A stretch of DNA of 50,623 nucleotides from assembly GCA_020722685.1 (NCBI GenBank), contig DYKH01000024.1:1-50623 (forward strand), read 5' to 3'. Source of the DNA: Caldithrix sp. (GTDB taxonomy: Bacteria > KSB1 > UBA2214 > DYKH01). Below are positions 22,849 through 32,100 of this stretch, in pieces (the stretch's first letter is position 1; each line of letters starts with the position of its first letter). Under the pieces are notes generated by a model. It was given only the letters and a program-made list of their open reading frames with translations, was not told the origin of the DNA and did no database searches. The position numbers and the translations under genes are program-made.

Positions 22849-23109
22849 CTACCTGGGCAGGTATTGCTGCTTGAGGCTTTCGCTGCTGCAATAATAGTCA
22901 AGGAACTCCATACGCTCACACTCAGTCACGTATTTGGCAAAATCTTTGCACGTCAAAATGCGGTTGAGTTCGTCCATCGATTCTACAGAGCAGAGCAATT
23001 CACCATCGTTAAGCGCTTTATCAAAGGCCGACCGGGATACAGAACGTTTGAGCAACAGGGCGCTTATTATGGCGTTGGTATTGAACACAAATCGCGGCTT
23101 ACTGGCCAT
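22849..23109 (-). pseudogene. Truncated PIN-domain toxin
   Basis: The 86 codons from the ATG at 23109 match the N-terminal half of the PIN toxin family (KPRFVFNTNAIISALLL, then ELLCSVESMDELNRIL and DFAKYVTECERMEFLDYY). The family normally has about 140 residues, with a second acidic cluster in a DPKDDKF-like motif; that half is missing, and the frame ends QQYLPR. In addition, the first catalytic Asp of the usual FDTN is Asn here. Both facts argue for loss of nuclease activity. It overlaps the upstream antitoxin gene by 11 bp, the normal arrangement for such a pair. Confidence 0.8.
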
Positions 23110-23326
23110 GCAGCATCTCGGCAAGTTTTTCAGCCGTCAGACCTCGTGTTTGCGCTTTATCGCTTATTTCGTCCATTAGAGCTTGCAGCGATGTGGAGCG
23201 GGCAAGAAGCTCCCGTAACCAAAGATTCATCAAAAGTCGCAACTTTGATTGGTCATCAGACGGTGGAGAGAGATAAAGTTGCGCCAAATCTTCGTCGACC
23301 GGTATGGAGATTGTTTTTGTCGGCAT
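23099..23326 (-). CDS. Antitoxin of the PIN-type toxin pair
   Basis: The 75-residue protein starts TISIPVDEDLAQLYL and ends with EISDKAQTRGLTAEKLAEML. This pattern is familiar from small antitoxins encoded directly before PIN toxins, with a short N-terminal strand region, a conserved LLxLWLREL helix and a helical tail. It appears intact, while its partner toxin is truncated, so it is probably an orphan antitoxin. The assignment rests on the pattern and on gene order. Confidence 0.75.
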   Translation of the reverse strand: MPTKTISIPVDEDLAQLYLSPPSDDQSKLRLLMNLWLRELLARSTSLQALMDEISDKAQTRGLTAEKLAEMLHGQ

Positions 23327-23416
23327 TCATTCTCCTTCGTGCTGATCCATAAAGCGTGGCCCCGAAAATTAAACAATATGGCCATCCCAAAAGCATCCGT
23401 TGTAATTGAGTTTGGA

Positions 23417-25810
23417 TCAACGAATTCTTCTTAGTGAGTCCCCATCGGTATAAAATACGGCTGCGCCTTCCCTATCCGTGCGCGCCACAACAGCGCCCTC
23501 TTCTGCCCATGAGCGCAGGACGGAAGCAGAAGGTAGACCAAAGCGATTGTGCCGGCCTACGGAGACAACGGCGTATTGTGGATCGACCAGGCGACGAAAT
23601 GCCGGGCTGCTGGCGGTGCTGCTGCCGTGGTGCCCGACCTTGATCACGTCGGCATGCAAAGCATCCCCAAATCTCAGAATTCGTCGTTCGGCGTCAATCT
23701 CAGCATCGGCTGCCAGCAAGAAAGCGGTTTTGCCGAATGTCAGTTTTGTAACCGCGGAAGCATTATTCAACTCGGTAATGTTCTGGTTGGCAGCCTCCAC
23801 AAACTCTTTTGCCGGGTGAAGCACCACAATAACTGCTTTGCTAAAACCAGCTAACGTATCTCCGGCGGTGACACATCGCACGGGGATTCGACGGCTGAGA
23901 GCCAGGCTGTCCACTTTTTCGTAGCAAACGGAACACTTTGCATCCACTTGAACAATTCGCCCCACCCTAAAATTCTGCAACAAATAGGGCGCGCCGCCAA
24001 TGTGATCCGAGTGCGGGTGGGTGAGAACCATGGTATTGATCGTGCCAATTCCTTGCCGGCGCAAATATGGGGCGATCACCCGTTTGCCATAATCCATCCT
24101 GTCGTTCGCATCGCCGGCGTCTACCAGCAGCGTTCTCCCATCCGGGAACTCGAATAGCGCAGCATCTCCTTGGCCAACGTCGAAAAAGGTCGCCCGCAAG
24201 CCTGAGTGTGTGCTTAATGCCGACTGCCAAATGACTATGTTGAGGAGCAGGAGGATGAACATCGCTAATTTCCTGCGAGTGCTTGGGAGTTCAACGAGAA
24301 AAAGCACCAATAGCGAAAAATAAATGAGCATCACAATCGGCGCAGGTCGGGCGATAGGCAAATAGGCGATCGGCAAGCTCGCCGCTCCTTTCACCGTGCG
24401 TACCAGGACATCCAATGCCAGCCAATTGGCGTTGGCGTGAATCGCTCCAATCGGCCAACTCACTGCCGCAGCAATTGCCGATACAAAGCCCAAAGCGGTG
24501 ATAATCGCGGCCCAGGGGACGACGAGCAGATTGGCTGCTAACGAGACCAGCGGGATGCGATTGAAATAGTAGGCCGTAAGCGGCAGGGTCGCCATCTGCG
24601 CTGCCAAAGAAACAAAGAACAAATTGGCCAAGTAAATTTTTCTATGTTGACCCTTCTCCTGCCAATCTACGAAACTTTTGGTAAAAATCGAGCGGAATTT
24701 TTCATAGAGTAAAAGCATGCCCAATACGGCGGCAAAGCTCAATTGAAAGTCGACTTGGAACAGCTCCAACGGGTTGGCCGCCAAGATGATGAACGCCGCC
24801 AACGCCAGGGAATTGGCCGCATCCGCTTGGCGCTGCGCCAGCTTGGCGGACAGAACGACGATTGCCATAATGGTGGCGCGAGCCACCGGAGGATTCGCTC
24901 CCGTCAAATAGCAATAAAAAATCAATGCGAGGATAACAAGAAGCGAGCGGTACGGGTCGCGCAGGCGAAACAGGGAAAGGAGATAGACCAATCCGATCAG
25001 AATGTATCCCACATTGAGTCCGGATACGGCCAGTACGTGCACCACGCCGGCATTGATGAATGCCTCGTTCAAATCCTCGTCGATGTCGCTGCGGGCCCCT
25101 ACCAACAGCCCCTTTAGCAAAGCGCCTTGTTGACCTCCAATGGTGATGTCAATAAAGCGAAGTAGAAAAGCCCGTACCGGATAAACGAATTTTTGCAGCA
25201 ACCAATTACCATGGCCTCGCTCGAGCACAGTAATATTCTGAATACCGGAAACACTCATCATAACGTGGATGTCTTGTGCTGCAAGATAGCGGCGGTAGTC
25301 AAAGTCGCCGGGATTGCGCTCGCCGGGAGGAGTTTGGATTCTTCCTTTAGCGACAATGTGATCTCCATACTGCAAATCCATCGCCCCCGTGGAATCATAG
25401 ACGGTCATCCGCAGCTTACCGACAGCAGGATACGGTTGGTAAGCTATCCAAACGGAATCAACCGCGGCCTCAAAAACATATTTCCCGCTGCGGGTTTCAA
25501 CCGGGCCGCAAATATGCCCTTCCATACCGGCTATTTGCTCCTGCTCGGCGAAAAAGCGAATATGCTGGCCAGGGAACAGATTGGTCCTGAGCTCCAGGCT
25601 TAGCGCGCCGATCAGCAAAAGCGCAGCGTAGGAAAAAATGCCAAAGAACGTTTTCTTTTCAAATCGGAAGAGGGCAGCGGCCACGACTGAGATGACAAGG
25701 AGCGAGATCAATAGTAACCGTGGCGATAAGACGAACCACTCGGCCGCCAAGATGCCGACCACGAGGGGTAGCAAAATCTTGACAGCCGGTTTATCCAGCA
25801 AGTTTTTCAT
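23417..25810 (-). CDS. comEC: ComEC/Rec2-type DNA uptake channel
   Basis: ComEC forms the inner-membrane channel for single-stranded DNA during natural transformation. The 797-residue protein begins with transmembrane helices and a soluble DUF4131-type region (about 60-190). The competence domain follows (about 215-500: GLLVGARSDIDEDLNEAFINAG, HVLAVSGLNVGY, YLTGANPPVARATIMA). The C-terminal metallo-beta-lactamase domain (about 535-797) has GQGDAALFEFPDGRTLLVDAG and the metal motif THPHSDHIGG near residue 597. All three parts are present and of normal length. The start overlaps the coaE stop (ATGA). No other competence genes lie in the window. Confidence 0.95.
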   Translation of the reverse strand: MKNLLDKPAVKILLPLVVGILAAEWFVLSPRLLLISLLVISVVAAALFRFEKKTFFGIFSYAALLLIGALSLELRTNLFPGQHIRFFAEQEQIAGMEGHICGPVETRSGKYVFEAAVDSVWIAYQPYPAVGKLRMTVYDSTGAMDLQYGDHIVAKGRIQTPPGERNPGDFDYRRYLAAQDIHVMMSVSGIQNITVLERGHGNWLLQKFVYPVRAFLLRFIDITIGGQQGALLKGLLVGARSDIDEDLNEAFINAGVVHVLAVSGLNVGYILIGLVYLLSLFRLRDPYRSLLVILALIFYCYLTGANPPVARATIMAIVVLSAKLAQRQADAANSLALAAFIILAANPLELFQVDFQLSFAAVLGMLLLYEKFRSIFTKSFVDWQEKGQHRKIYLANLFFVSLAAQMATLPLTAYYFNRIPLVSLAANLLVVPWAAIITALGFVSAIAAAVSWPIGAIHANANWLALDVLVRTVKGAASLPIAYLPIARPAPIVMLIYFSLLVLFLVELPSTRRKLAMFILLLLNIVIWQSALSTHSGLRATFFDVGQGDAALFEFPDGRTLLVDAGDANDRMDYGKRVIAPYLRRQGIGTINTMVLTHPHSDHIGGAPYLLQNFRVGRIVQVDAKCSVCYEKVDSLALSRRIPVRCVTAGDTLAGFSKAVIVVLHPAKEFVEAANQNITELNNASAVTKLTFGKTAFLLAADAEIDAERRILRFGDALHADVIKVGHHGSSTASSPAFRRLVDPQYAVVSVGRHNRFGLPSASVLRSWAEEGAVVARTDREGAAVFYTDGDSLRRIR

Positions 25811-26433
25811 TTAACGGTGCGCTGAGCTTGGGTCATTAGCCAATTGTGTAGCTCGTTGACTCTGCCTTGCAAGGTGTCCAAATCACCATTGTTTCGCAGA
25901 ACGTAATCTGCGCGCCGAATTTTCTCATTCACTGGAAGCTGCGCAGCCATACGTTGGCGAACTTGCTTTTCCGTAAGCCCGTTTCGCAAGCGGATGCGCC
26001 GGATGCAAGCTTCCAAGGGAGCGCTCACTGCGACTGTTCGATCCAACTCTTTGTCTAAGTCAAGCTCGAAAATCAAAGCGGCGTCAACGATGATATAGGT
26101 GTAGGGCGCAGCACTCTCCCTCTGTTCGGCAATGAGCTGCCGGACCCGTTGCAGCATGACCGGATGCACGATGCGGTTCAATTTTTCCCGTGCCGCGGGG
26201 TCGGCAAAAATGATCGCTCCCAATCTGCCGCGATCAATCTGGTCCGGGGCGCTAAAAACATCATCGCCAAATACGGAACGAATCTGCTCGCGGACACCGG
26301 CATTCTCTTCCACGGCCCAGCGACCGGCCAAGTCCACGTCGATAACGTGGGCTCCCAGTCGCTGTAACATTGCGGCCACGGTGGACTTGCCGCAGCCGAC
26401 GCCTCCGGTCAGGCCGACTACTAATTTGCGCAT
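25807..26433 (-). CDS. coaE: Dephospho-CoA kinase
   Basis: CoaE adds the 3'-phosphate to dephospho-CoA, the last step of CoA synthesis. The 208-residue protein starts with the P-loop GLTGGVGCGKST and has DVDLAGRWAVEEN, IVHPVM and VDAALIFELDLDKELDRTV, then LRNGLTEKQVRQRMAAQ, all in family order. The ATG at 26433 immediately precedes the P-loop; the longer open frame upstream lies opposite the end of the protease gene and is not used. It starts 11 bp after the protease stop and shares ATGA with comEC. Confidence 0.97.
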   Translation of the reverse strand: MRKLVVGLTGGVGCGKSTVAAMLQRLGAHVIDVDLAGRWAVEENAGVREQIRSVFGDDVFSAPDQIDRGRLGAIIFADPAAREKLNRIVHPVMLQRVRQLIAEQRESAAPYTYIIVDAALIFELDLDKELDRTVAVSAPLEACIRRIRLRNGLTEKQVRQRMAAQLPVNEKIRRADYVLRNNGDLDTLQGRVNELHNWLMTQAQRTVK

Positions 26434-26443
26434 GCTATCCGCC

Positions 26444-29400
26444 TCATCGCAAAATGGCCAGCTTGCCCATTGCCGATTGCTTGGAAGATTCCACTCGATA
26501 CAAATAAATGCCAGCGGCCACGTCTTTGCCGTTTTCATCGCGCAGGTCCCATTGAACGCCGCCGTCGCCATTGTCCTCGTGCAAGGTGCGCACCAATTGT
26601 CCGTCAATGGTGAGAATGCGGATGTCCGCGTCACGCGTGAGATTGGCAAAGGTAATGGCATTTGTCCCATCTTTGGGATGATATGGATTGGGATAGGTGA
26701 AAACATCCGCCAAATGGGTTCTCGCAAAAATAAGTTGCAAAAAATCGCCGCGCCCGGCTTGCATCGGCATTCCACTTGCGCTTCTGAGGTTGCGCACGCG
26801 AACCGTGTAGGTTTTGCCCAAAGCGCCAAATGGTTTTTGCGACGAAATACTCAGATGCACTCGATCCTTGCTTCCGGCCGCCAAGCTGGCGGTTCGAATC
26901 TGAGTATCCGGGCCCAAGTCATAGTTACTCGTGGTTTCGATGCTCGCTTGCTCCATCGGCTCGCTGAATATTAGCACGATCTCATTCCCGCCTAACACCT
27001 GTCCGCCAACCAAATAGGGCGTGCTCTTGGGCAGATTGACGACGAACGTTACGCTGTTTCGGGTCGTGTCCATGGGTGTGCCGTCCAGGTCCTCCAGATG
27101 AAAGGTCGTTAAAGAATAGGTGGCATTTCGGTCGAATGTCCTGGCCAGGGACAAAACGACTTCCTGCCCGGAAGCATCGTGAACGACCGACGTGGGCCGG
27201 CCAAGGTCGTCACTGAAAAGATAATTGGCGGGAAGCTTGATATTCTCGTTCATCGGCTCGCTGAAGCGAAGTCGGACGCTCTCGACGGTTTCCATTTCTG
27301 CCTTGACCAAGAACGGGCGTTTCCCCGGGCGGGCGGAAACGATTCTCGATTGTGGGCTGAAACTGGGAGACCTGTCGTTGTCAATCGTGATGATGGCATA
27401 GCTGTATTGCTCGCCCGATTGCACGGAATCGTCCAGGTAAGAAGCTTCGGTCGTAAGATCGAGCGCTACAAGATGATCAGCATCCGTCCCGCGGTGAACA
27501 ACATATTGATCTGCGCCGGCAACCGCGCGCCAGCTCAGCTTCACCTGCCTCTCGTCCAGCGGCTTGGCAGACACGCCGACCGGCGCGGCCGGGGCGCCGG
27601 CGGCGCCCACTTGGACGAAAGCGTGAGTCCTTTGGCCGTCTCCCAGCCAAAACTCCTTTTGGCCGTCGTTGTCCGCATCAACGACGGTCGCCCCGTTGCT
27701 TTGAACCGGCACGTGGTGAAACGTTACGCGATACTGCTTTTCAGCCGTGTAATCGACGAGGTAAAAATCCGGAAAAAGGCACAATAATACTTCGTCACGG
27801 CCGTCAGCATCCACGTCTCCGGAAGAAATGCCGGCGGCAAAATCTTTCGGCGATTCAAAGCCGAAGAACCGCCATTCCGCCGCAGGTGCAAAGAGATTGT
27901 CTCCGGCGCTGTCATAAATGCGATAGTACCAGTGCCGCGAATCGTAATAATGCTCGGTGTTCAGATTGGGATCGGAATGACAACCGGCCGCAATCTCTAA
28001 CATCCCGTCGCCGTCATAATCGCCGACGCTGAGATAGTCGATGCTATCTTGGAGCGGCAGACGGTCTAGCCAGGTCACGGCAAAGGAGTTGTCGCCGGTA
28101 TTTTCATATATGAAAATGTCGCCGTCGCTATCTCCGAGGAGTATTTCCTCTTTGCCATCCCCGTCAAAGTCGCCCACTTCACACCGGGGCACGCCGTTTT
28201 GATTGGCCCCAGTAGTCGGATTGGGAAAAGCGGCGACGAACGTGAACTGATCGTCGCCAACGGTCTCCCATGCCTCAAATTGATCGGTGCTGCCGGATTG
28301 AGCAGGCTTGACCACGCGTAGAATGATTTCCGCTTTTTGGTCCCGGTCCAAATCCGTTATTCGGCTCGCCCAGAATTGCGTGCCGCCGTCTCCTTCCCAC
28401 TGTGTCGCGGGCTCGGACGGCCACTGGCCCGGCTGCGGACTCTCCAGCAGGTAGCTCGAATAGCCGAAACCGCATAGGAGTTCCGGTTTGCCGTCGCCAT
28501 CGGCATCACCAATATCGCGCGGGATAAGCGGCGTGTTGGTGACAAATCGCTCGCTCATGCTCGTACCGTCGAATTCATAAAATTTGGTTAGTCCCAAGGA
28601 GCTGGCGTTATCCGTGCTTACGATAAGCTCCGGAAGGCCATTGGCATTGAAATCCGCGGTTTTGGAAAGTAGATGTCCAAAAGGGATGAAAAGGCTTGTC
28701 TGTTGGAATTGCACGCCGTCGATGGGCGGAGAGCTAAGGTCCGTCGTGTAGTATTGTCCCAGATTATCATCCTCAGTCACTAATTGCGCGCCGTTGCGCG
28801 CTTGCAGCCTTATCTCTGCTTGATCGCTAATCAGTTCCTGCGAAAGATTCAGTCGAAGCTCCCGAGTGCGGTAGGGCATCACAGCTTCGCGAAAAGGCTC
28901 GCCGGATCCTCGGCGGCGATAGAAGATCGACCCTTCGCACAGGTCGTCGGTTTGGAACTGCACCAGCGTCGAATGATGATCGCCGTCGATCATCGGCAAT
29001 AGACTGACCTGCGAGATTTTTGGCGGGGTGTGATCGATGAAGATGCGGACAAAATCCTCGACGGCCGAGCCGTCCCGATTTTGCACCCGCAAGCGGAGGG
29101 TGTAGGTGCCCTCCTTGCCGGGGACGGCATTCCATACGCCCAAGAGACCATCCAATACCGGGAGGTCCCGCCGGGGGGCGATCTCGATCCATTCGTGCGG
29201 ATTGTCGCCTTCTCCGTACGACAGGACATAGTACTCAAGCATCGGACTCCAAGCGGAGCCGCGCATTTCGATAGGTCCGCTGTTTAGGCCGGCATCAAGT
29301 CTTGGCGAGGAAATTTCCGCCACCGCATAGTGGGGCTGAGTCAGCGCAGTGGCTACATTCAAGCGGCCGGCGCCAAAAAAGCTGTCCCAGCCGCGACTGC

Positions 29401-30790
29401 CCAGGTCGTCGGTGGAACGAGTCAGGATGCCGCGCACGACCTGCGCCGACAAGCTGGAATCCTGCGATAACAAGAGGGCTGCCGCTGCGGAGACATACGG
29501 CGCGGAAAAAGAAGTGCCGTTGACAGTTGTGTACCTGTTATCCATGGCGGTGGTAAAAATATTGACGCCCGGGGCGACCAGATCGATGGTGGCGCCATAG
29601 TTGGAAAAGCCGGCCAGATTATCCTTGTCATCGGTGGCGCCGATGGAAATGACGCCGGCGAATCCCGACGGATAATGGATTTGCTCTGTGGCGGAATTGC
29701 CGGCCGAGGCCACCATGATCACGCCCTTGGACTCTGCGTAACGAATGATGTCGTCGATGATGCGGGAGACGAATACATCGCCCCAACTCATATTGATGAC
29801 TCTGGCGCCATGGTGAATCGCATAGAGAATGGCGGAGGCGACGTCATCCTCCTCGCCGTTGCCGCCGGAGGTAAAGGCGCGCAAGGGCATGAGCCGGCAT
29901 GGATGCGCCAGCCCGGCGATGCCGATGCCGTTGTTGGCGGTCGCCGCGATGATGCCCGCTACGGCGGTGCCGTGTCCGGATTCGTCCATAGGATCGTTGT
30001 CCCGGTCGAGGAAATCGCCGCCGTCGGGATAATTCGGGGCATCGGTAAAATCCCAGCCGCGAATGTCGTCGATGAAGCCATTGCCGTCATCGTCGATGCC
30101 GTTCAGGTCTGCGGAATCGGCTGTTCCATTTCCATTGACGTCTTCGCGGGAATTGAGCCAAATATTGCCGGCCAAATCATTGTGGTCGTAATCGATGCCG
30201 GTGTCGATGATCGCCACAGCGACGTGCGGGGCGCCGCGCTGCACATCCCAAGCGCTAAAGGCCGCGATTTTGCTCAAAGCCCATTGCTCTTGGAGGTATG
30301 GGTCGTTGGGCACAAAGTCCAAATGAAAAACACGGTTAGGCTGCACGGCCTGAATTTCCGGCAATTGACTCAATAAGCTCGCTGCAAAGGTGTACTGCAG
30401 CGAATCGGGCAATACAATTTTGACCCAGCGAAAAGCATCGTCGTCAGTATAGTCCTCTGAGTCCGGGGAGTTCCCTAATTCTTTGGGGAAAATGGGCGTG
30501 CACTCGAAAACGTGCAAAGTGGAGAGGGCTGCGTCTATCTTTGCAATTCCGGTTTGATTGTGCGGCCCCGAGAGTTGCTTTCGCAAAGTCAAGGGCGGTT
30601 GAGACAGCTTGATGAGGATGCAATTCTCTCGACCGAAGGCTGAGATGCTGGCGGAGAAAAGCAGCAGAGTTGCAAACCAGAACAAAGGGGAAAGGCGGCG
30701 CGTTTTTGTGCTTAGGCAAGGAGGCGCTTTGAAGGGCTGACCTTCCGCTCGCAAGGAGAGAGGCCGGTTTTTTCGGTGAGGCAAAATCAA
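26444..30790 (-). CDS. Secreted subtilisin-like (S8) protease with FG-GAP repeats and C-terminal sorting domain
   Basis: The 1448-residue protein has a hydrophobic signal (about 35-52), a propeptide-like region, and an S8 domain (about 185-485) with a full triad: Asp196 in AIIDTGID, His273 in ESGHGTAVAGI and Ser427 in NGTSFSAPYVSAAAA. The oxyanion Asn365 lies in SAGN. A Ca-loop-rich insert (NGNGTADSADLNGIDDDGNG) precedes His273. After the catalytic domain come an Ig-like region, FG-GAP repeats (about 690-1050), an FN3 domain (about 1070-1155), two Big_5-like modules and a C-terminal TYPNPYHPKDG domain of the same kind as in the giant protein. It is predicted to be exported. The TTG start at 30790 follows the glycosyltransferase stop directly; a later start is possible. 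Confidence 0.95.
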   Translation of the reverse strand: MILPHRKNRPLSLRAEGQPFKAPPCLSTKTRRLSPLFWFATLLLFSASISAFGRENCILIKLSQPPLTLRKQLSGPHNQTGIAKIDAALSTLHVFECTPIFPKELGNSPDSEDYTDDDAFRWVKIVLPDSLQYTFAASLLSQLPEIQAVQPNRVFHLDFVPNDPYLQEQWALSKIAAFSAWDVQRGAPHVAVAIIDTGIDYDHNDLAGNIWLNSREDVNGNGTADSADLNGIDDDGNGFIDDIRGWDFTDAPNYPDGGDFLDRDNDPMDESGHGTAVAGIIAATANNGIGIAGLAHPCRLMPLRAFTSGGNGEEDDVASAILYAIHHGARVINMSWGDVFVSRIIDDIIRYAESKGVIMVASAGNSATEQIHYPSGFAGVISIGATDDKDNLAGFSNYGATIDLVAPGVNIFTTAMDNRYTTVNGTSFSAPYVSAAAALLLSQDSSLSAQVVRGILTRSTDDLGSRGWDSFFGAGRLNVATALTQPHYAVAEISSPRLDAGLNSGPIEMRGSAWSPMLEYYVLSYGEGDNPHEWIEIAPRRDLPVLDGLLGVWNAVPGKEGTYTLRLRVQNRDGSAVEDFVRIFIDHTPPKISQVSLLPMIDGDHHSTLVQFQTDDLCEGSIFYRRRGSGEPFREAVMPYRTRELRLNLSQELISDQAEIRLQARNGAQLVTEDDNLGQYYTTDLSSPPIDGVQFQQTSLFIPFGHLLSKTADFNANGLPELIVSTDNASSLGLTKFYEFDGTSMSERFVTNTPLIPRDIGDADGDGKPELLCGFGYSSYLLESPQPGQWPSEPATQWEGDGGTQFWASRITDLDRDQKAEIILRVVKPAQSGSTDQFEAWETVGDDQFTFVAAFPNPTTGANQNGVPRCEVGDFDGDGKEEILLGDSDGDIFIYENTGDNSFAVTWLDRLPLQDSIDYLSVGDYDGDGMLEIAAGCHSDPNLNTEHYYDSRHWYYRIYDSAGDNLFAPAAEWRFFGFESPKDFAAGISSGDVDADGRDEVLLCLFPDFYLVDYTAEKQYRVTFHHVPVQSNGATVVDADNDGQKEFWLGDGQRTHAFVQVGAAGAPAAPVGVSAKPLDERQVKLSWRAVAGADQYVVHRGTDADHLVALDLTTEASYLDDSVQSGEQYSYAIITIDNDRSPSFSPQSRIVSARPGKRPFLVKAEMETVESVRLRFSEPMNENIKLPANYLFSDDLGRPTSVVHDASGQEVVLSLARTFDRNATYSLTTFHLEDLDGTPMDTTRNSVTFVVNLPKSTPYLVGGQVLGGNEIVLIFSEPMEQASIETTSNYDLGPDTQIRTASLAAGSKDRVHLSISSQKPFGALGKTYTVRVRNLRSASGMPMQAGRGDFLQLIFARTHLADVFTYPNPYHPKDGTNAITFANLTRDADIRILTIDGQLVRTLHEDNGDGGVQWDLRDENGKDVAAGIYLYRVESSKQSAMGKLAILR

Positions 30791-30791
30791 G

Positions 30792-31712
30792 CTAACGTCT
30801 TCTTTCTACGAATGAGAAAACTACTCTTGGCAGTGTGATCACCAGCAGCAGAAAGTGAAGCAATGTCGTGGTGCACTTTTGCCGGAGACTGATGTCGTAT
30901 TTGCGGAAGTATTGAATAAAAGAACGATGCGAGGAGACGATCATTTCCGGGCGTTTTTGAAAGACGCTGGCGCCTTTCTGGTGATAGGCGAAGGTTTCGG
31001 CGCAAAAGCGAATTCGCCACCCATGCTCTTTACCGCGGCGGCACCAATCAACGTCGCTGAAGAACATGGGGAATCGCTCATCGAGCAATCCGACCGATTT
31101 CATCACGGCTGCTTTGGCAAGCAGAAAAGCGCCTTGGGGCTGATCCACTTCCCGGCTTTCACGGTGATTAAAATTGCCCAGGCGCCATCTGCCGATTTCC
31201 GGGCTTTGGGGAAATAGAAAGCTCAGGCCCAGACAGTCGTAGATAACGTCGCGCTTTCTTGGGAAAGCCCGGCAAGAGGGTTGGATTCTGTCATCGGGGT
31301 AACGTAATTGTGGCGCGACCACGCCGACCTCGGCATCGCTTTCAAGACACTGCACAAGCGTGCGGAGCGTATCCTGCCGCAAAATGATATCCGGATTAAG
31401 CAACAAGAGATATTTACCGGCGGCGCGCCTTAGTCCTTGGTTGACGCCGGCGGTGTATCCGAGATTCTTGTCATTCAAGATTACTCGGTGCCGAGCAAAT
31501 GGCTGTAACAGATCTTTACATTTTGTTTGTAGGCGGCTTGCCGTGTGATCGCTGCTGGCATTATCGATCAGCAACACTTCCGATGCCGATGCCATAGCAC
31601 ACAGTGATTGCGCCAAGCTTGTCAAGCATTCGGCGATGATGTCGGCGTTGTTATAGGTGACGATGACTGCGGAAAGCTGAACACGATCGTGCTTTTCCTT
31701 CGCTGGTTGCAT
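30792..31712 (-). CDS. Family 2 glycosyltransferase (rhamnosyltransferase-like)
   Basis: The 306-residue protein has the GT-A start LSAVIVTYNNADIIAECL, then LLIDNASSDHTASRL, NDKNLGYTAGVNQGLRRA, the metal-binding NPD in LLLNPDIIL, and FFSDVDWCRRGKEHGW. This order is typical of WbbL/RfbF-like transferases, which add rhamnose or another sugar to a surface polysaccharide at the cytosolic membrane face. A C-terminal hydrophobic helix (LLHFLLLVITLPRVVFSFV) suggests membrane contact. The ATG at 31712 has AAAAGG upstream; the frame is open to 31775. Neighbouring sugar genes (the epimerase, and the RmlD-like reductase 30 kb away) fit polysaccharide synthesis, but the donor is unknown. Confidence 0.9.
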   Translation of the reverse strand: MQPAKEKHDRVQLSAVIVTYNNADIIAECLTSLAQSLCAMASASEVLLIDNASSDHTASRLQTKCKDLLQPFARHRVILNDKNLGYTAGVNQGLRRAAGKYLLLLNPDIILRQDTLRTLVQCLESDAEVGVVAPQLRYPDDRIQPSCRAFPRKRDVIYDCLGLSFLFPQSPEIGRWRLGNFNHRESREVDQPQGAFLLAKAAVMKSVGLLDERFPMFFSDVDWCRRGKEHGWRIRFCAETFAYHQKGASVFQKRPEMIVSSHRSFIQYFRKYDISLRQKCTTTLLHFLLLVITLPRVVFSFVERRR

Positions 31713-31987
31713 GGCACGGCTGCCTTTTTCCAAATCCATCGCGCGAGAGTGGAAGGGATGCGAACCCCCTCCCAATAAAAAAACAAGGCCGAATACGATT
31801 CATCCAATCGCAAACGACCGTCGTCTGCACCCAAAGCAAAAACTTCGCCCCTAATAGGAGAAAGGGTCGTTCGAACCCAAACTCTGTCTCGGCGTATCTC
31901 AGCGGGAGAAGAGATTTCGATCAGAAATACGCCCCGACGAAGGTGGGTAGATCGGTCCAGCCGATCCTGCTTACTCCGGCCGCGCAT
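31622..31987 (-). CDS. Possible small protein, unrecognised
   Basis: The 388 bp between the TPR gene and the glycosyltransferase start contain one open frame with plausible codon use. It is 121 codons long (MRGRSKQDRLDRSTHLRR, then SYSALFFYWEGVRIPS) and runs 91 bp into the start of the glycosyltransferase gene in another frame. No family is recognised. The long overlap argues against it; it may be a remnant or spurious. Confidence 0.2.
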   Translation of the reverse strand: MRGRSKQDRLDRSTHLRRGVFLIEISSPAEIRRDRVWVRTTLSPIRGEVFALGADDGRLRLDESYSALFFYWEGVRIPSTLARWIWKKAAVPCNQRRKSTIVFSFPQSSSPITTPTSSPNA

Positions 31988-32100
31988 CTCGACGCCAAAA
32001 GAATTTCAGCTCGAAACGACCTAGCCATTGTGGTCAAGGATTTTTTGCGTGGCGTCTATCTGCGGTCCTCTCGAAAGACCATCGTCCCGGCAGATACCGC

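Noticed and set aside
22549..23352. An 267-codon plus-strand open frame covering hicB, the eda remnant and the PIN pair
   Set aside because: It runs antisense through four minus-strand genes with clear family matches and shows no family pattern itself.
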